From NCBI GenBank assembly GCA_039182735.1, contig JBCDCB010000010.1, forward strand, positions 4,930-68,929: 64,000 bases of DNA, given 5' to 3'. A program made the position numbers and the translations under genes. The first letter of the stretch is position 1; each line of letters starts with the position of its first letter. Of the stretch, positions 34,943-44,897 are shown piece after piece. The notes under the pieces are model-generated. The model worked only from the letters and a program-made list of their open reading frames with translations. It made no database searches and had not been told where the DNA came from. The DNA is from JBCDCB01 sp039182735 (lineage in GTDB: Bacteria; Planctomycetota; Phycisphaerae; Phycisphaerales; UBA1924).

Positions 34943-36277
34943 ATGCGCACCCCCGCGCACCGTTCCATCGCTGCTCTGCTCGCCCTTGCGGGCTTGAGCG
35001 TCGCCGCGCCGGCTTTGGCCTCGGCGGGCGAGTCGTATTACGCGGTCGATCGCGCCGCCGCCGATCCTGCGCTCACCGAGATCCGCCTGCCCGGCGAGCC
35101 GTTCGGGTCGGCTGACCCGCTCGCCATCGATCGCGCCGAGGTTGCGCCTCTGTCCATGGAACTCGACACGAGCAACACACGCGCTGTTGGCATCGCGATG
35201 GGCGTGCTGGGCGGCGCCGACGAGTCCGAGGATGATCCCCTCGCATGGGCCAAGCGCTCGCGCACGAACCGCGACAATGGTCGCTGGTCCGACCTCGAGC
35301 AACGCGTTCGCGGCGACGAGGCCTTCACGCCCACCGACCGCCAGCCGCTCACCCCGCTGAGCGACGAACCCGAACAACCCAAGCCCGCCGGCAACACCAA
35401 CTTCCGAGGCGAAGAGGTCGATGCCGTCGCGGTCCGCTACTTCGAGAACTTCGAGAACAACACCATCGGGCGCGAGTGGTCCAACCACGGCTCCATTCAG
35501 GATCTCGAAGAGTTCGGTCGCTTCCTCGGGCCCTTCCGGCGCGCCAACCAGACCGTCAACGTCAATGTCACGCCCGGCACCGCCTACGTCGCCCGCTTCG
35601 ATATCTACTACATCGGCTTCCCCACCGACCCCGCCGACTGGCGCGGACGCTTCGAAGTCGTCATCGACGGCGTGCCCGTCATGAGCACGCCCCTCTCGCG
35701 GCTCGGTCAGCGCAACATCGACGAGAACGAGGGCGCCGAAGACTTCGACCCACGCATCCACCGCCAGATCGAGGTCGTCTTCACCGGCATCGCGCCCATC
35801 GCCGAGATCCAGTTCATCGGGGATACCGGTGCGGGCTTCGGCAGCGGCTCGTGGGGCATCGACAACGTCTTCATCGACGAGATGGAGAACTTCGGGCTCG
35901 CCGCCTTCGGCGACACCACCGACGACTACGAAGACTTCGGGCACGGCGCGCCCGTCGGTCCCGGTGTCCAACGCGGTGCCTTCCGGCCCTTCCAAGCGAG
36001 CCAGCGCGGGCTCGCGACGCGCGCCGGCACCGGGGACCGCGACCGCTTCGACTTCCAGTCCTTCCTCAACGAACTGCTCAACGATCTCGAAAACGACATG
36101 GCCGACGATCCCGAAACGCCCTTCCCCGAGCGGGAAGAGGAGCCCATGGAAGACCCCATGGACGAAGACCCCGACGACGACCCCACCCCCGACGACGAGG
36201 ACGAGGAAGTCCCGTCGCCCGGCACCGGGCTCGTCCTGGGCCTCGGCCTCGCCGCCATGAACCGCCGCCGGCGCTAA
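34943..36277 (+). CDS. Secreted protein with PEP-CTERM-like tail, function unknown
   Basis: The protein has 444 residues. A signal peptide covers 1-28. The middle domain (about 165-310) begins RYFENFENNTIGREWSNHGS and ends in GSGSWGIDNVFIDE, the pattern of concanavalin/jelly-roll carbohydrate-binding domains, where SWGIDN closes the fold. The region 370-425 is extremely acidic (Glu/Asp/Pro). The end VPSPGTGLVLGLGLAAMNRR plus Arg is a PEP-CTERM-like sorting tail. GGGAGA precedes the ATG. The acidic linker may keep the domain away from the cell surface. The carbohydrate idea is from fold resemblance only. Confidence 0.7.
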   Translation: MRTPAHRSIAALLALAGLSVAAPALASAGESYYAVDRAAADPALTEIRLPGEPFGSADPLAIDRAEVAPLSMELDTSNTRAVGIAMGVLGGADESEDDPLAWAKRSRTNRDNGRWSDLEQRVRGDEAFTPTDRQPLTPLSDEPEQPKPAGNTNFRGEEVDAVAVRYFENFENNTIGREWSNHGSIQDLEEFGRFLGPFRRANQTVNVNVTPGTAYVARFDIYYIGFPTDPADWRGRFEVVIDGVPVMSTPLSRLGQRNIDENEGAEDFDPRIHRQIEVVFTGIAPIAEIQFIGDTGAGFGSGSWGIDNVFIDEMENFGLAAFGDTTDDYEDFGHGAPVGPGVQRGAFRPFQASQRGLATRAGTGDRDRFDFQSFLNELLNDLENDMADDPETPFPEREEEPMEDPMDEDPDDDPTPDDEDEEVPSPGTGLVLGLGLAAMNRRRR

Positions 36278-36290
36278 ACCGCGGCGTCGC

Positions 36291-37427
36291 TCACACCTCG
36301 ACCCACGGCGCGACGTCCGCCGCGCTCACGCGCACGTCAACGCTCGGCAAGTGCTGACGGATCATGTCTGCATACCGCGGCAAGTAGCCGCGCTCCGTGT
36401 GCGTGTGCCCTGCGAGCAGCACACTGATCCCGCGATCGCGCGCTCCGAGCAGTTCGTGGTGCTTCATCTCGCCGGTGACGAAGAGCCCGCCCTCGCCGAG
36501 GCCCGCGCCATCGAGTAGCGACCCGCCCGATCCCGGGCACACGCCGACGCGCGAGACGCGCTCCGCTCCGGGTGCTTTCGAGAGTCGCAGCGTCGGCACG
36601 CCCAGCACGCGCTTGAGGTTCTGCGCGATCTGATCGAGCGACACGGGGCCTTCGAGATCCGTCACACGCCCAGCACCTTCGCCTGCCCGCACGACCGCTT
36701 CGCGCTTGAACACGTCGAACGCCGGCTCTTCGTACGGATGGCTGTCGTACAACGCCGCGATCACCGCGGGTAGCGCGCGCGCGGGGCACACGGTTTCCAG
36801 CCGGATCTCCGGCGCGTGCTCGAGCCTGCCGGCTTTGCCAACCGTCGGGTTCGTCGAATCGCCGCCCAAGAACGCCCCTGTGCCTTCGCTCGCAAAGGTG
36901 CAGTGTGTGTAGTCGCCAATCACACCCGCGCCCGCGCGTGCCAGCGCATGGCGAACGTCGTCCAGCACACTCGACGGCACGAATGTCACCAGTTTGTGCG
37001 TTTGGTTCCCGTCCAGCGAAGTCTGCGGTTCGATCGCGCGACGCGCCCCGTTGTGTTCTGCCGCATCCCCGATCGTCGCGTCGAGCAGCCAGTCCGCGAC
37101 GCCGCCCGCGACGGCGTCCAGCGCCGTGTGCGGTGAATACACCGCGATCCCCGAGCGCGCGCACGCCAGCAGCGCGCGCGAGCGTGCATCGTGCGCCACG
37201 AAGCGTTTCATCCCCGAGAAGATGGGCGGGTGGTAGCACACCAGCGTGCGCGCTGAGACCTCGCACGCCTCTTCGTAGACCGCTTCGCTGAAGTCGATCG
37301 CGAGCAGGATGGCACCGTCCGCCGCCGCCTCGGGATCGCCCACGAGCAGGCCCACATTGTCCCACGAGCCCGCGAGCGCCGGGTCGGCGATGGAATCGAG
37401 CGCACGCACCACGTCTGCCGTCTTCAT
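36291..37427 (-). CDS. NIF3-family protein (GTP cyclohydrolase I type 2-like)
   Basis: This 378-residue protein belongs to the NIF3/DUF34 group: WDNVGLLVGD near the start, a metal-site CYHPPIFSGMKRF, SPHTALDAVAGGVADWLLD, and the C-terminal GEMKHHELLGA and LAGHTHTERGYLP. The length exceeds the basic 250 residues because a PII-like domain is inserted in the middle (LVTFVPSSVLDDVRHALARA to YDSHPYEEPAFDVF), as in YqfO-type members. The fold binds two metals. Annotations as GTP cyclohydrolase are weakly supported in the family. GACACT lies 6 nt before ATG 37427, suggesting a leaderless start. Confidence 0.88.
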   Translation of the reverse strand: MKTADVVRALDSIADPALAGSWDNVGLLVGDPEAAADGAILLAIDFSEAVYEEACEVSARTLVCYHPPIFSGMKRFVAHDARSRALLACARSGIAVYSPHTALDAVAGGVADWLLDATIGDAAEHNGARRAIEPQTSLDGNQTHKLVTFVPSSVLDDVRHALARAGAGVIGDYTHCTFASEGTGAFLGGDSTNPTVGKAGRLEHAPEIRLETVCPARALPAVIAALYDSHPYEEPAFDVFKREAVVRAGEGAGRVTDLEGPVSLDQIAQNLKRVLGVPTLRLSKAPGAERVSRVGVCPGSGGSLLDGAGLGEGGLFVTGEMKHHELLGARDRGISVLLAGHTHTERGYLPRYADMIRQHLPSVDVRVSAADVAPWVEV

Positions 37428-37433
37428 GCATCC

Positions 37434-37439
37434 AGTGTC
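37434..37439 (-). promoter_or_regulatory. -10-like box of predicted leaderless NIF3 gene
   Basis: GACACT (one mismatch to TACACT) on the minus strand ends 6 nt before the ATG at 37427. Confidence 0.4.
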
Positions 37440-37453
37440 GGGCGGCGTGCGCG

Positions 37454-37807
37454 TCAGAGCAACGTCCACGCCGGCTGCCACAGCACAAGCGCCGACCACC
37501 ACGGCGAGCGCGTGCGCAGCACCATCATCGCGACGACGAGCATCGGCAGGAGGATCCACACGGGCCCGCCCGCCGCCGCGGTGAGCGCCGCGCCCACCGT
37601 GACGAGCGCCCACGAGCTCGCCCGCTTCAGTTTGATCGCATCGCTCGGCGTGGTCAGCAGCAGGTACGCCATCGCGAGCAGCGCGAGGTTCCCGACGAAC
37701 AGATGCGTGAGCAGCCACGCGTCGCCCAGAAGGATGTGAGGCAGCGGCGCACCGATCCCGAACAGAACGACGCCAATCCAGGCTCTGAAGCGATTCGTTC
37801 GGTCCAC
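37454..37807 (-). CDS. Small polytopic membrane protein, unrecognised
   Basis: The 117-residue protein starts at GTG 37807 and has four hydrophobic segments (about 10-27, 30-50, 65-80 and 82-97). No family is recognised. It lies 26 nt upstream of the NIF3 gene on the same strand. A minus-strand TAGAAC at 37847-37842 could be its -10 box, giving a leader of about 28 nt. Confidence 0.6.
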   Translation of the reverse strand: MDRTNRFRAWIGVVLFGIGAPLPHILLGDAWLLTHLFVGNLALLAMAYLLLTTPSDAIKLKRASSWALVTVGAALTAAAGGPVWILLPMLVVAMMVLRTRSPWWSALVLWQPAWTLL

Positions 37808-38099
37808 GCGGAAACCACCATGGGTTGGGGTGTGATCGAGGGTTCTACACCAAACCTTGACGTGATCCGTTGTCGGGGTGCGCCCGTATGGTCCGATACG
37901 AGATTACACTGCAAGCCGGTCGAGGTTCGACCGACATACCTGCATCGCTCAGTGGTCCGCGGACGGGCCGAGGCGTGCGGGCGACAACACGACCCCAAAC
38001 CCCCGCCGAAGCGTGATGCCGGGGGCTCAGGACATATCCCGCCGGGCGTGCTCGAGCACGATCGAGAGAGAGATGCGTCCCGGCAAGAGGAGGTTGCGT

Positions 38100-39782
38100 T
38101 TGGCAGACCGCGTGATGTCGGTGGCGGATACCACTCCGGGAACGACCGGAACGGATGACGCCGGGACCCGCACGACGGATTCGCCGGAGATCGGCTCGCG
38201 AAGGAGCGCGGGCCCCATCGCCGGCGGGCGTACACCCAAGAGCGCGGTGTCGTCCAAGAAGACCACCTCCAAGCGATCGACCACCAAGAAGAAGACCGGC
38301 GGCGCCAAGAAGGACCCGCCCGTCACCTCGACCGGTCGGCGCCCACGACGCGAGACCGCCGGCGACAAAGCCACCTCCACCAAGACGTTCGTCCTCGACA
38401 CCAACGTCCTGCTCCACAACCCCAAAGCGATCTTCGTCTTTCAAGAGAACAACGTCGTCATCCCCTTCACCGTGCTCGAAGAACTCGACAACTTCAAGAG
38501 CACCAGCGACGACATCGGGCGCAACGCACGCCAAGCGATCCGCTACCTCGACCACATGCGCGTCCGCGGCGAAATCACCCAGGGCGTCCGACTCGGCAAC
38601 GGCACGCCCGCGCACCCCGACGCCGGCGTCTACGGCGCCACCGGGCTCCTGCGCATCGACATCGAGCCCCACCAGCGCCCCAAGGCGCTGCTCGACGACA
38701 AGGCCGACAACCGCATCATCTCCGTCGCCTTCGACCTCAAAGAACGCGGCGAGCGCGTCGTCTTCGTCACGAAGGACATCAACTCGCGCATCAAGGCCGA
38801 TGCCCTCGACATCACCGCAGAGGACTTCGAGAACCAGAAAGTCAACCCCGACCGCCTCTACACCGGTTGGGTCGAGCGCAGCGTGGACGGCACGCTCATC
38901 GACGAGCTCTACAGCGAGCGCATGCTCCCGCTCGACGCGCTGCCCATCGTGGACGTCGAGCCCGAGCCCTTCGCCGCGCCCGACCAGCCCGAGATCTTCC
39001 CCAACCAGTTCGTGCTGCTGCATGACCAGCTCGACGAGAGCCACACCGCGATTGCGCGCCGTCTGGCCGACACCGACCACCTCATTCCCGTGACTGGGCC
39101 GCGCAAGCCCACGTTCGGCATCATGGCGCGCAACCTCCAGCAGACCATGGCGCTCGACCTGTTGCTCAACGACGACATCAAGCTCGTCACGCTGATCGGG
39201 CAGGCGGGCACCGGCAAGACGCTCCTCGCCGTCGCCGCCGGCATGACCAAGGTCTTCCACGAGAAGCACTTCGAAAAGCTCCTCGTCGCGCGCCCGATCA
39301 TGCCCATGGGGCGCGATATCGGCTATCTCCCCGGCGACAAGGACGAAAAACTCACCGCGTGGATGCAGCCCATCTTCGACAACCTCTCCTACCTGCTCTC
39401 CACGCGCGGCTCGCACCTGCAGACGCCCGACAGCCACACCGCCGAGCAGCGCGTCCGCAAGCTCATGGCCGACGGGCAACTCGTGCTCGAACCGCTCACC
39501 TACATCCGCGGTCGTTCGATCCCGCACCAGTTCATCATCGTGGACGAGGCGCAGAACCTCACCCCGCACGAGGTGAAGACGATCGTCTCGCGCGTGGGCG
39601 AGGGCACGAAGATCATCCTGACGGGCGACATCAACCAGATCGACAACCCCTATCTCGACTCTTCGAGCAACGGGCTGACGTACTGCATCGACCGCATGCG
39701 CGGGCTGCCGCTCTACGGGCACGCCACCCTCGCGCGCAGCGAACGCAGCGAACTCGCCTCGCTCGCGGCAGACCTGCTGTAG
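38100..39782 (+). CDS. PhoH-family ATPase with N-terminal PIN domain
   Basis: The protein has 560 residues. A basic, low-complexity start (about 35-95, rich in Lys, Thr, Ser and Arg) leads to a PIN nuclease-like domain (96-235; TKTFVLDTNVLLHNPKA, ERVVFVTKDINSRIKADAL). The PhoH ATPase follows (about 340-560) with Walker A GQAGTGKT at 367-374 and Walker B HQFIIVDEAQNL. PIN-PhoH proteins are RNA helicase-nucleases. I chose TTG 38100 because it has a perfect AGGAGG (38088-38093) 6 nt upstream; ATG 38115 is the first ATG after it, and ATG 38073 lies upstream of the ribosome site. The basic N-terminus probably binds RNA. Confidence 0.88.
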   Translation: MADRVMSVADTTPGTTGTDDAGTRTTDSPEIGSRRSAGPIAGGRTPKSAVSSKKTTSKRSTTKKKTGGAKKDPPVTSTGRRPRRETAGDKATSTKTFVLDTNVLLHNPKAIFVFQENNVVIPFTVLEELDNFKSTSDDIGRNARQAIRYLDHMRVRGEITQGVRLGNGTPAHPDAGVYGATGLLRIDIEPHQRPKALLDDKADNRIISVAFDLKERGERVVFVTKDINSRIKADALDITAEDFENQKVNPDRLYTGWVERSVDGTLIDELYSERMLPLDALPIVDVEPEPFAAPDQPEIFPNQFVLLHDQLDESHTAIARRLADTDHLIPVTGPRKPTFGIMARNLQQTMALDLLLNDDIKLVTLIGQAGTGKTLLAVAAGMTKVFHEKHFEKLLVARPIMPMGRDIGYLPGDKDEKLTAWMQPIFDNLSYLLSTRGSHLQTPDSHTAEQRVRKLMADGQLVLEPLTYIRGRSIPHQFIIVDEAQNLTPHEVKTIVSRVGEGTKIILTGDINQIDNPYLDSSSNGLTYCIDRMRGLPLYGHATLARSERSELASLAADLL

Positions 39783-39877
39783 CTCCGACAAGCCGCGACC
39801 GTGGGGGAGCGCGACCGGATCCCGCTTGCTGACGTGCGCGGCTCGTTTCCCGTTTGGGAGCCACGCACCTGCCAACC

Positions 39878-40342
39878 TCACGCGCCGCCGGCGTGCGCGC
39901 CCTCGATCGATGCCTTCAGGTGGTCGAGGTCCGCCGTGCATTGCTGCACGAACTTCTTCTGCATCGGCTTCATGAGGGTCATCATGACCTTGGCGACGGT
40001 GCTGGTCGCCTCGATGTTGCCGCGCATTTCGAGCTTTGTGCCGTCGCCGTCCGGCGAGACGAGGTACTCGAACTCGTAGCGGGCGCCGTGGTTCTCGCAG
40101 AGCAGGCAGTAGCGAGCGCCGGGTTCGAAGGCGGAGAAGGTCATCTCCTCGCTCGCCTCCTTGCCGAACATCTTCCGCGTCTCGCGGAAGCGCGTGCCCT
40201 CGCCGACGGGCCCGTCGGTGAGGACCTCCGTCTTGATGATGCCCGGGATCATCGCGGGCCACTGCGCGACGTCTGTCGCGCGTGCGAAGACCGTCGCGGG
40301 GTCCGAGTGGATGTGCTTCTCGACGCTGAACTGGAATGCCAT
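39878..40342 (-). CDS. SRPBCC (START-like) family protein
   Basis: This 154-residue protein has the START-fold pattern of polyketide cyclase/coenzyme Q-binding proteins: FSVEKHIHSDPATVFARATD at the start (helix after strand 1), FRETRKMFGKEASEEMTFSA in the middle, and the long C-terminal helix VMMTLMKPMQKKFVQQCTAD. Such domains bind hydrophobic ligands in a cavity. No partner is evident. A GACAAT box ends 6 nt before the ATG. It follows the M42 peptidase gene by 56 nt on the same strand. Confidence 0.78.
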   Translation of the reverse strand: MAFQFSVEKHIHSDPATVFARATDVAQWPAMIPGIIKTEVLTDGPVGEGTRFRETRKMFGKEASEEMTFSAFEPGARYCLLCENHGARYEFEYLVSPDGDGTKLEMRGNIEATSTVAKVMMTLMKPMQKKFVQQCTADLDHLKASIEGAHAGGA

Positions 40343-40348
40343 ACGTCG

Positions 40349-40354
40349 ATTGTC
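40349..40354 (-). promoter_or_regulatory. -10-like box of predicted leaderless SRPBCC gene
   Basis: GACAAT on the minus strand ends 6 nt before the ATG at 40342. Confidence 0.4.
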
Positions 40355-40398
40355 CCGCGCCGCGTGGGAAACACAACCGAAATCTGCGCGCGTGTCGC

Positions 40399-41559
40399 TC
40401 AGCCCAGCACGAAGGCACGCTCGTCGTAGAGCTTCTCCATCTTCTGCTCGATGGTCTCGACGTCGCCCAGCCCCTTGCCCGCCTCGATAAGCAGGTCCAC
40501 CAAGCCGTGGAAGTCGCGCAGCGCGATGTGCTCGCGTCCGGGCACGGCGTGCGCCTCCCATCCGGGCTCCGCATTCTCCACGACATCGAGGTTCGCCATG
40601 TTGTGGTAGTTGCCCAGCGGCAGGCACACGCATGTCGCCTCGTGCCCGTACGCCTGGAAGCAGCTCGCCTCGCATGCGCCGCCCGGCATGAGCTTGCGCT
40701 GCCAGCGGAAGGGCTCATCGCCCGATTCTTGACGCCGCTTGGCGATCGATTCGCACACCTTCGCCACCGCCGCGGTGAGCGTCGGGCTGAAGGTGCTGAT
40801 GCGGTCGCCCACGCGCACGATCGGCCCGCCCCCGATGGGCGACTCCGCGAAGGAGCGCGAGTTCTCCAGCGCGATGACGCGCGAGCCCTCGGGGATCGTC
40901 CCGTGCTTGCACGCGGCGATCGCGCCGATAAACCCGATCTCTTCCGCGCGCGTCAGCAGCACGCTCGTCGTGCCGAGCTCATTCGCTTCACGCAGCGCGT
41001 CGAGCGCCGCCAGCGCCGCGACGAGCGCCGCCAGATCGTCGCACGCGTGCGTGTGCAGGATGCCGTCGATCACGTCCGGGTCGGGCAGATCCCACCGTGC
41101 GAGGTCGCCCGGCGCGACGTGCACGCGCGCGTCGGGGTCGTCCAGCGTCGCGACGACTGTCCGGAAGGGGTCCGGCTTCGTCGCGCTGTTCACCGTCGCG
41201 CGGAAGCGCTTGCCCTCGTACCCCAGCACGATACGTGCCTCGTCGAAGTAGGCATCGCGCACGCCACCTCGGAACGAGAGCTCGAACTGCCCCGGCTCCA
41301 ATCCCTCGCCCTCGGTGCGCTCGACGACAAAGGCCGGGTGATCGAGGTGCGCCGTGAACATCACGCCCGGCTCGCCGGCGGACCCGTTCGCGCCGATCAC
41401 CATGTTCCCCGCCTCGTCGCGGGAGATCGCGAGTTCGGGGCGGTGCGCGACCCACGCCTCGACCCACGCGATGACGCGATCCTCGTACCCCGCCGCCGTC
41501 GGCAGGGCCGTCACCTCGCGGAGCCACGTCTCGTTCAGCGTGCGCCGGTTCTCTTCCAT
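40399..41559 (-). CDS. M42-family aminopeptidase (FrvX-like)
   Basis: This 386-residue metallopeptidase has the M42/M28 zinc-site pattern: MFTAHLDHPAFVV (first His-Asp), HTHACDDLAALVAALAALD (bridging Asp), LLTRAEEIGFIGA (catalytic Glu-Glu) and a late His within GNYHNMANLDVVE. The dodecameric M42 enzymes cut N-terminal residues from short peptides. The insert from about 75 to 165 corresponds to the dimerisation domain. A TATGCT box ends 6 nt before the ATG at 41559; a divergent leaderless box for the RibBA gene lies 34 nt away. It may form an operon with the SRPBCC gene. Confidence 0.85.
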   Translation of the reverse strand: MEENRRTLNETWLREVTALPTAAGYEDRVIAWVEAWVAHRPELAISRDEAGNMVIGANGSAGEPGVMFTAHLDHPAFVVERTEGEGLEPGQFELSFRGGVRDAYFDEARIVLGYEGKRFRATVNSATKPDPFRTVVATLDDPDARVHVAPGDLARWDLPDPDVIDGILHTHACDDLAALVAALAALDALREANELGTTSVLLTRAEEIGFIGAIAACKHGTIPEGSRVIALENSRSFAESPIGGGPIVRVGDRISTFSPTLTAAVAKVCESIAKRRQESGDEPFRWQRKLMPGGACEASCFQAYGHEATCVCLPLGNYHNMANLDVVENAEPGWEAHAVPGREHIALRDFHGLVDLLIEAGKGLGDVETIEQKMEKLYDERAFVLG

Positions 41560-41565
41560 AGATCG

Positions 41566-41571
41566 AGCATA
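41566..41571 (-). promoter_or_regulatory. -10-like box of predicted leaderless M42 peptidase gene
   Basis: TATGCT on the minus strand ends 6 nt before the ATG at 41559. Confidence 0.5.
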
Positions 41572-41604
41572 GCCGTCGCGGCGCGCACGCACGCCGATCG
41601 GACA

Positions 41605-41610
41605 TACCAT
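41605..41610 (+). promoter_or_regulatory. -10-like box of predicted leaderless ribBA-like gene
   Basis: TACCAT ends 6 nt before the GTG at 41617, supporting that start codon. It forms a compact divergent pair with the box at 41566-41571. Confidence 0.5.
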
Positions 41611-41616
41611 CGACGC

Positions 41617-42810
<1,194 letters not shown>

Positions 42811-42883
42811 CATGCACGTGTCGGCGCTCGCGACGTGCCGGGTGGACGCTCCGATCATCCGCACCGAACACGCAAGCCGGCAG

Positions 42884-42913
42884 AAAGGCCCCCAAGGTGC
42901 GGGGCCTTTTCTC
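42884..42913 (+). terminator. Rho-independent terminator after the ribBA-like gene
   Basis: AAAGGCCCC (42884-42892) pairs with GGGGCCTTT (42901-42909), followed by TCTCTT. Confidence 0.85.
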
Positions 42914-42940
42914 TTGCGCCGCCCGCGTTCGCCACGCACA

Positions 42941-42946
42941 TACAGT
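42941..42946 (+). promoter_or_regulatory. -10-like box of predicted leaderless ThiF/MoeB-like gene
   Basis: TACAGT ends 6 nt before the ATG at 42953. Confidence 0.45.
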
Positions 42947-42952
42947 TCAACC

Positions 42953-44047
42953 ATGCGCGACCGATATCACAGGCAGACCCTGCTCCCACAGGTCGGCGAA
43001 GCCGGCGACCAGCGCCTCGCGCGCGCGCACGCCGTCATCGTCGGCATCGGCGCGCTGGGCACGGTTAGCGCCCAGATCCTCGTCCGCGCGGGCGTCGGCA
43101 CCGTCACGCTCATCGATCGCGACGTCGTCGAACGCACCAACCTGCAGCGGCAAGTCCTCTTCGATGAGCACGACGCGCACAACGCGACGCCCAAGTCGCT
43201 CGCCGCGGCGAGTCGCCTGCGAGCGATCAACTCGGACGTGCGCATCCGCGCCGCGGTCTGCGACGTTCACCACACCAACGCCGCATCACTGCTCGGCTTC
43301 GAGCCCGCCGCCCACGCCACACCGATCGACGACGACCGTGCGCACGAACCGCTCCCGCCGCCGAGCGTGATCATCGACGGCACGGACAACGTCGAGACGC
43401 GCCTGCTCATCAACGACATCAGCGTGAGCCGCCGCACGCCGTGGGTCTACGCGGGCGCGGTGTCGAGCGAAGCGCGCCTGTGCGTCTTCGATCCGCGCGA
43501 CGGGTCGCGCCCGTGCTTCCGCTGCCTCTTTCCGGACGTGCCGCCGCCCGGCGCGCTGGCAACGTGCGACACCGCGGGGGTCTTCGCCCCGACCACGTCG
43601 CTCGCGGGGTCATGGCAGGCGGGTGAGGCGATCAAACTGCTGCTGGGCGATCGAGCCGCGGCGTCGCCGCACATGCTCTCGATCGACCTGATGACCAGCG
43701 CCATGCGCACGATCGATGTCACTGGTGCGCGCGATCCCGAGTGCCCGTGCTGCGCGCGCGCCGACTTCGCGTATCTCGAGGGCGGCGCCGGCTCGCGCAC
43801 CGAGTCGCTGTGCGGGCGAGACGCCGTGCAGATCGCGCCGCGCGACGCGCACGCGATCGATCTGGTGATGCTGAGCGAGTCGCTGCGATCGGTCGCGGAG
43901 GTGCGCGCGTCGCGCTTCGTGCTGCGTGCGCGCCTGCGCGACGAGGCGATCGAGCTGAGCGTCTTCCCGGACGGGCGCGCGATCGTGGGGGGCACCGATT
44001 CGCCCGAACGTGCGCGCGCCGTCTACGCCCGCTACGTCGGTGCGTGA
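42953..44047 (+). CDS. ThiF/MoeB/HesA-type E1-like adenylyltransferase
   Basis: This 364-residue enzyme adenylates the C-terminus of a ubiquitin-like sulfur carrier such as ThiS or MoaD. The nucleotide site is VIVGIGALGT at about 28-37, followed by VTLIDRDVVERTNLQRQVLF, the standard Asp and Arg residues. Two CxxC pairs (CFRC near 184 and CPCC near 263) form the zinc site. TAGVFAPTTSLAGSWQAGEA lies where the catalytic-loop segment falls. The extra 90 residues at the C-terminus (SLCGRDAVQIAP, then FPDGRAIVGGTDSPERARAV) match the sulfur-transfer tail of ThiF-like proteins. Thiamine or molybdopterin partners are not nearby, so the pathway is open. Confidence 0.88.
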   Translation: MRDRYHRQTLLPQVGEAGDQRLARAHAVIVGIGALGTVSAQILVRAGVGTVTLIDRDVVERTNLQRQVLFDEHDAHNATPKSLAAASRLRAINSDVRIRAAVCDVHHTNAASLLGFEPAAHATPIDDDRAHEPLPPPSVIIDGTDNVETRLLINDISVSRRTPWVYAGAVSSEARLCVFDPRDGSRPCFRCLFPDVPPPGALATCDTAGVFAPTTSLAGSWQAGEAIKLLLGDRAAASPHMLSIDLMTSAMRTIDVTGARDPECPCCARADFAYLEGGAGSRTESLCGRDAVQIAPRDAHAIDLVMLSESLRSVAEVRASRFVLRARLRDEAIELSVFPDGRAIVGGTDSPERARAVYARYVGA

Positions 44048-44054
44048 GCGCGTC

Positions 44055-44885
44055 TCACCACTCGATGCCGAAGAAACGCCGTGTGTTCTCGTCGATCGCG
44101 CTCTCGAACCCTTCCCGGTCTTCGCCGCGGAGTTCTGCCAGGAAGCGTGCCGTGAGGATCGCGTGCCTCGGCTCGCAGGGGCGTTCTTTGCGCTTGGGTT
44201 CCGGCGTGAGGAAGGGGGCGTCGGTTTCCACCATGACGCGGTCGAGGGGCGCGAGCACCGCGGCATCACGCACCTCCGGCGCATTCTTGTACGTGACGAC
44301 GCCGGTGAACGAAACGTGCGCGCCGAAGTCCAGCAGCGCGCGCATGTCGTCCGGCCCGCCCGTGAAACAGTGGAAGACGAACCGCTCCGGCGCCAACACG
44401 CTCGCCCGCAGCACGGGGATCAGCTCCGAGAACGCCTCCCGGCAGTGCAGCACCACCGGCTTGTCCAGGCGCGCCGGATCCTCCTCGCGCCAACGCTCGA
44501 GGTGCGCGAGCTGCTCTTCGAGCACGGCGTGCTGCACCGCGCGGTGCGGGCCTTCGTAGTGCAGATCGAGCCCCATTTCGCCCCACGCGACGCACCTCGG
44601 GTCCTCGCCGCACGCGCGCTGCGCCCCCCAATCGTGCAGCGGGCCTTGTGACTCGTCACCACCGTCGGCTCGCGTATGGCTGTAGAGCGGGTGTACGCCC
44701 GCGCTGCACCACACGCGATCGTGCGCCCGCGCGATGGCGAGTGCCTCTGGCGCATCGGCGGTGCTGGTCGAGATCGTGATCGCCCCGCGCACGCCGGCGT
44801 CGTCGGCATCGCGCATCACGCCGTCGATCCGCTCGCGGAAGTCGGGGAACGTCAGATGGCAGTGCGTATCGATCATGCGGGGCAT
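44055..44885 (-). CDS. tatD: TatD-family metal-dependent hydrolase
   Basis: TatD proteins are TIM-barrel nucleases; some act as 3'-5' DNases in repair or RNA turnover. The 276-residue protein has IDTHCHLTF (metal-binding HxH), GEMGLDLHY, VVLHCREAF, FHCFTGGPDDM and MVETDAPFLTPEP, the full set of family motifs. The ATG at 44885 may not be used: a TAGGCT sequence directly before it could be a -10 box, in which case the second ATG at 44876, right before IDTHCH, is the start. It ends 7 nt before the ThiF-like gene on the opposite strand. Its promoter overlaps that of the divergent NnrD gene. Confidence 0.9.
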   Translation of the reverse strand: MPRMIDTHCHLTFPDFRERIDGVMRDADDAGVRGAITISTSTADAPEALAIARAHDRVWCSAGVHPLYSHTRADGGDESQGPLHDWGAQRACGEDPRCVAWGEMGLDLHYEGPHRAVQHAVLEEQLAHLERWREEDPARLDKPVVLHCREAFSELIPVLRASVLAPERFVFHCFTGGPDDMRALLDFGAHVSFTGVVTYKNAPEVRDAAVLAPLDRVMVETDAPFLTPEPKRKERPCEPRHAILTARFLAELRGEDREGFESAIDENTRRFFGIEW

Positions 44886-44897
44886 AGCCTACGCGCG

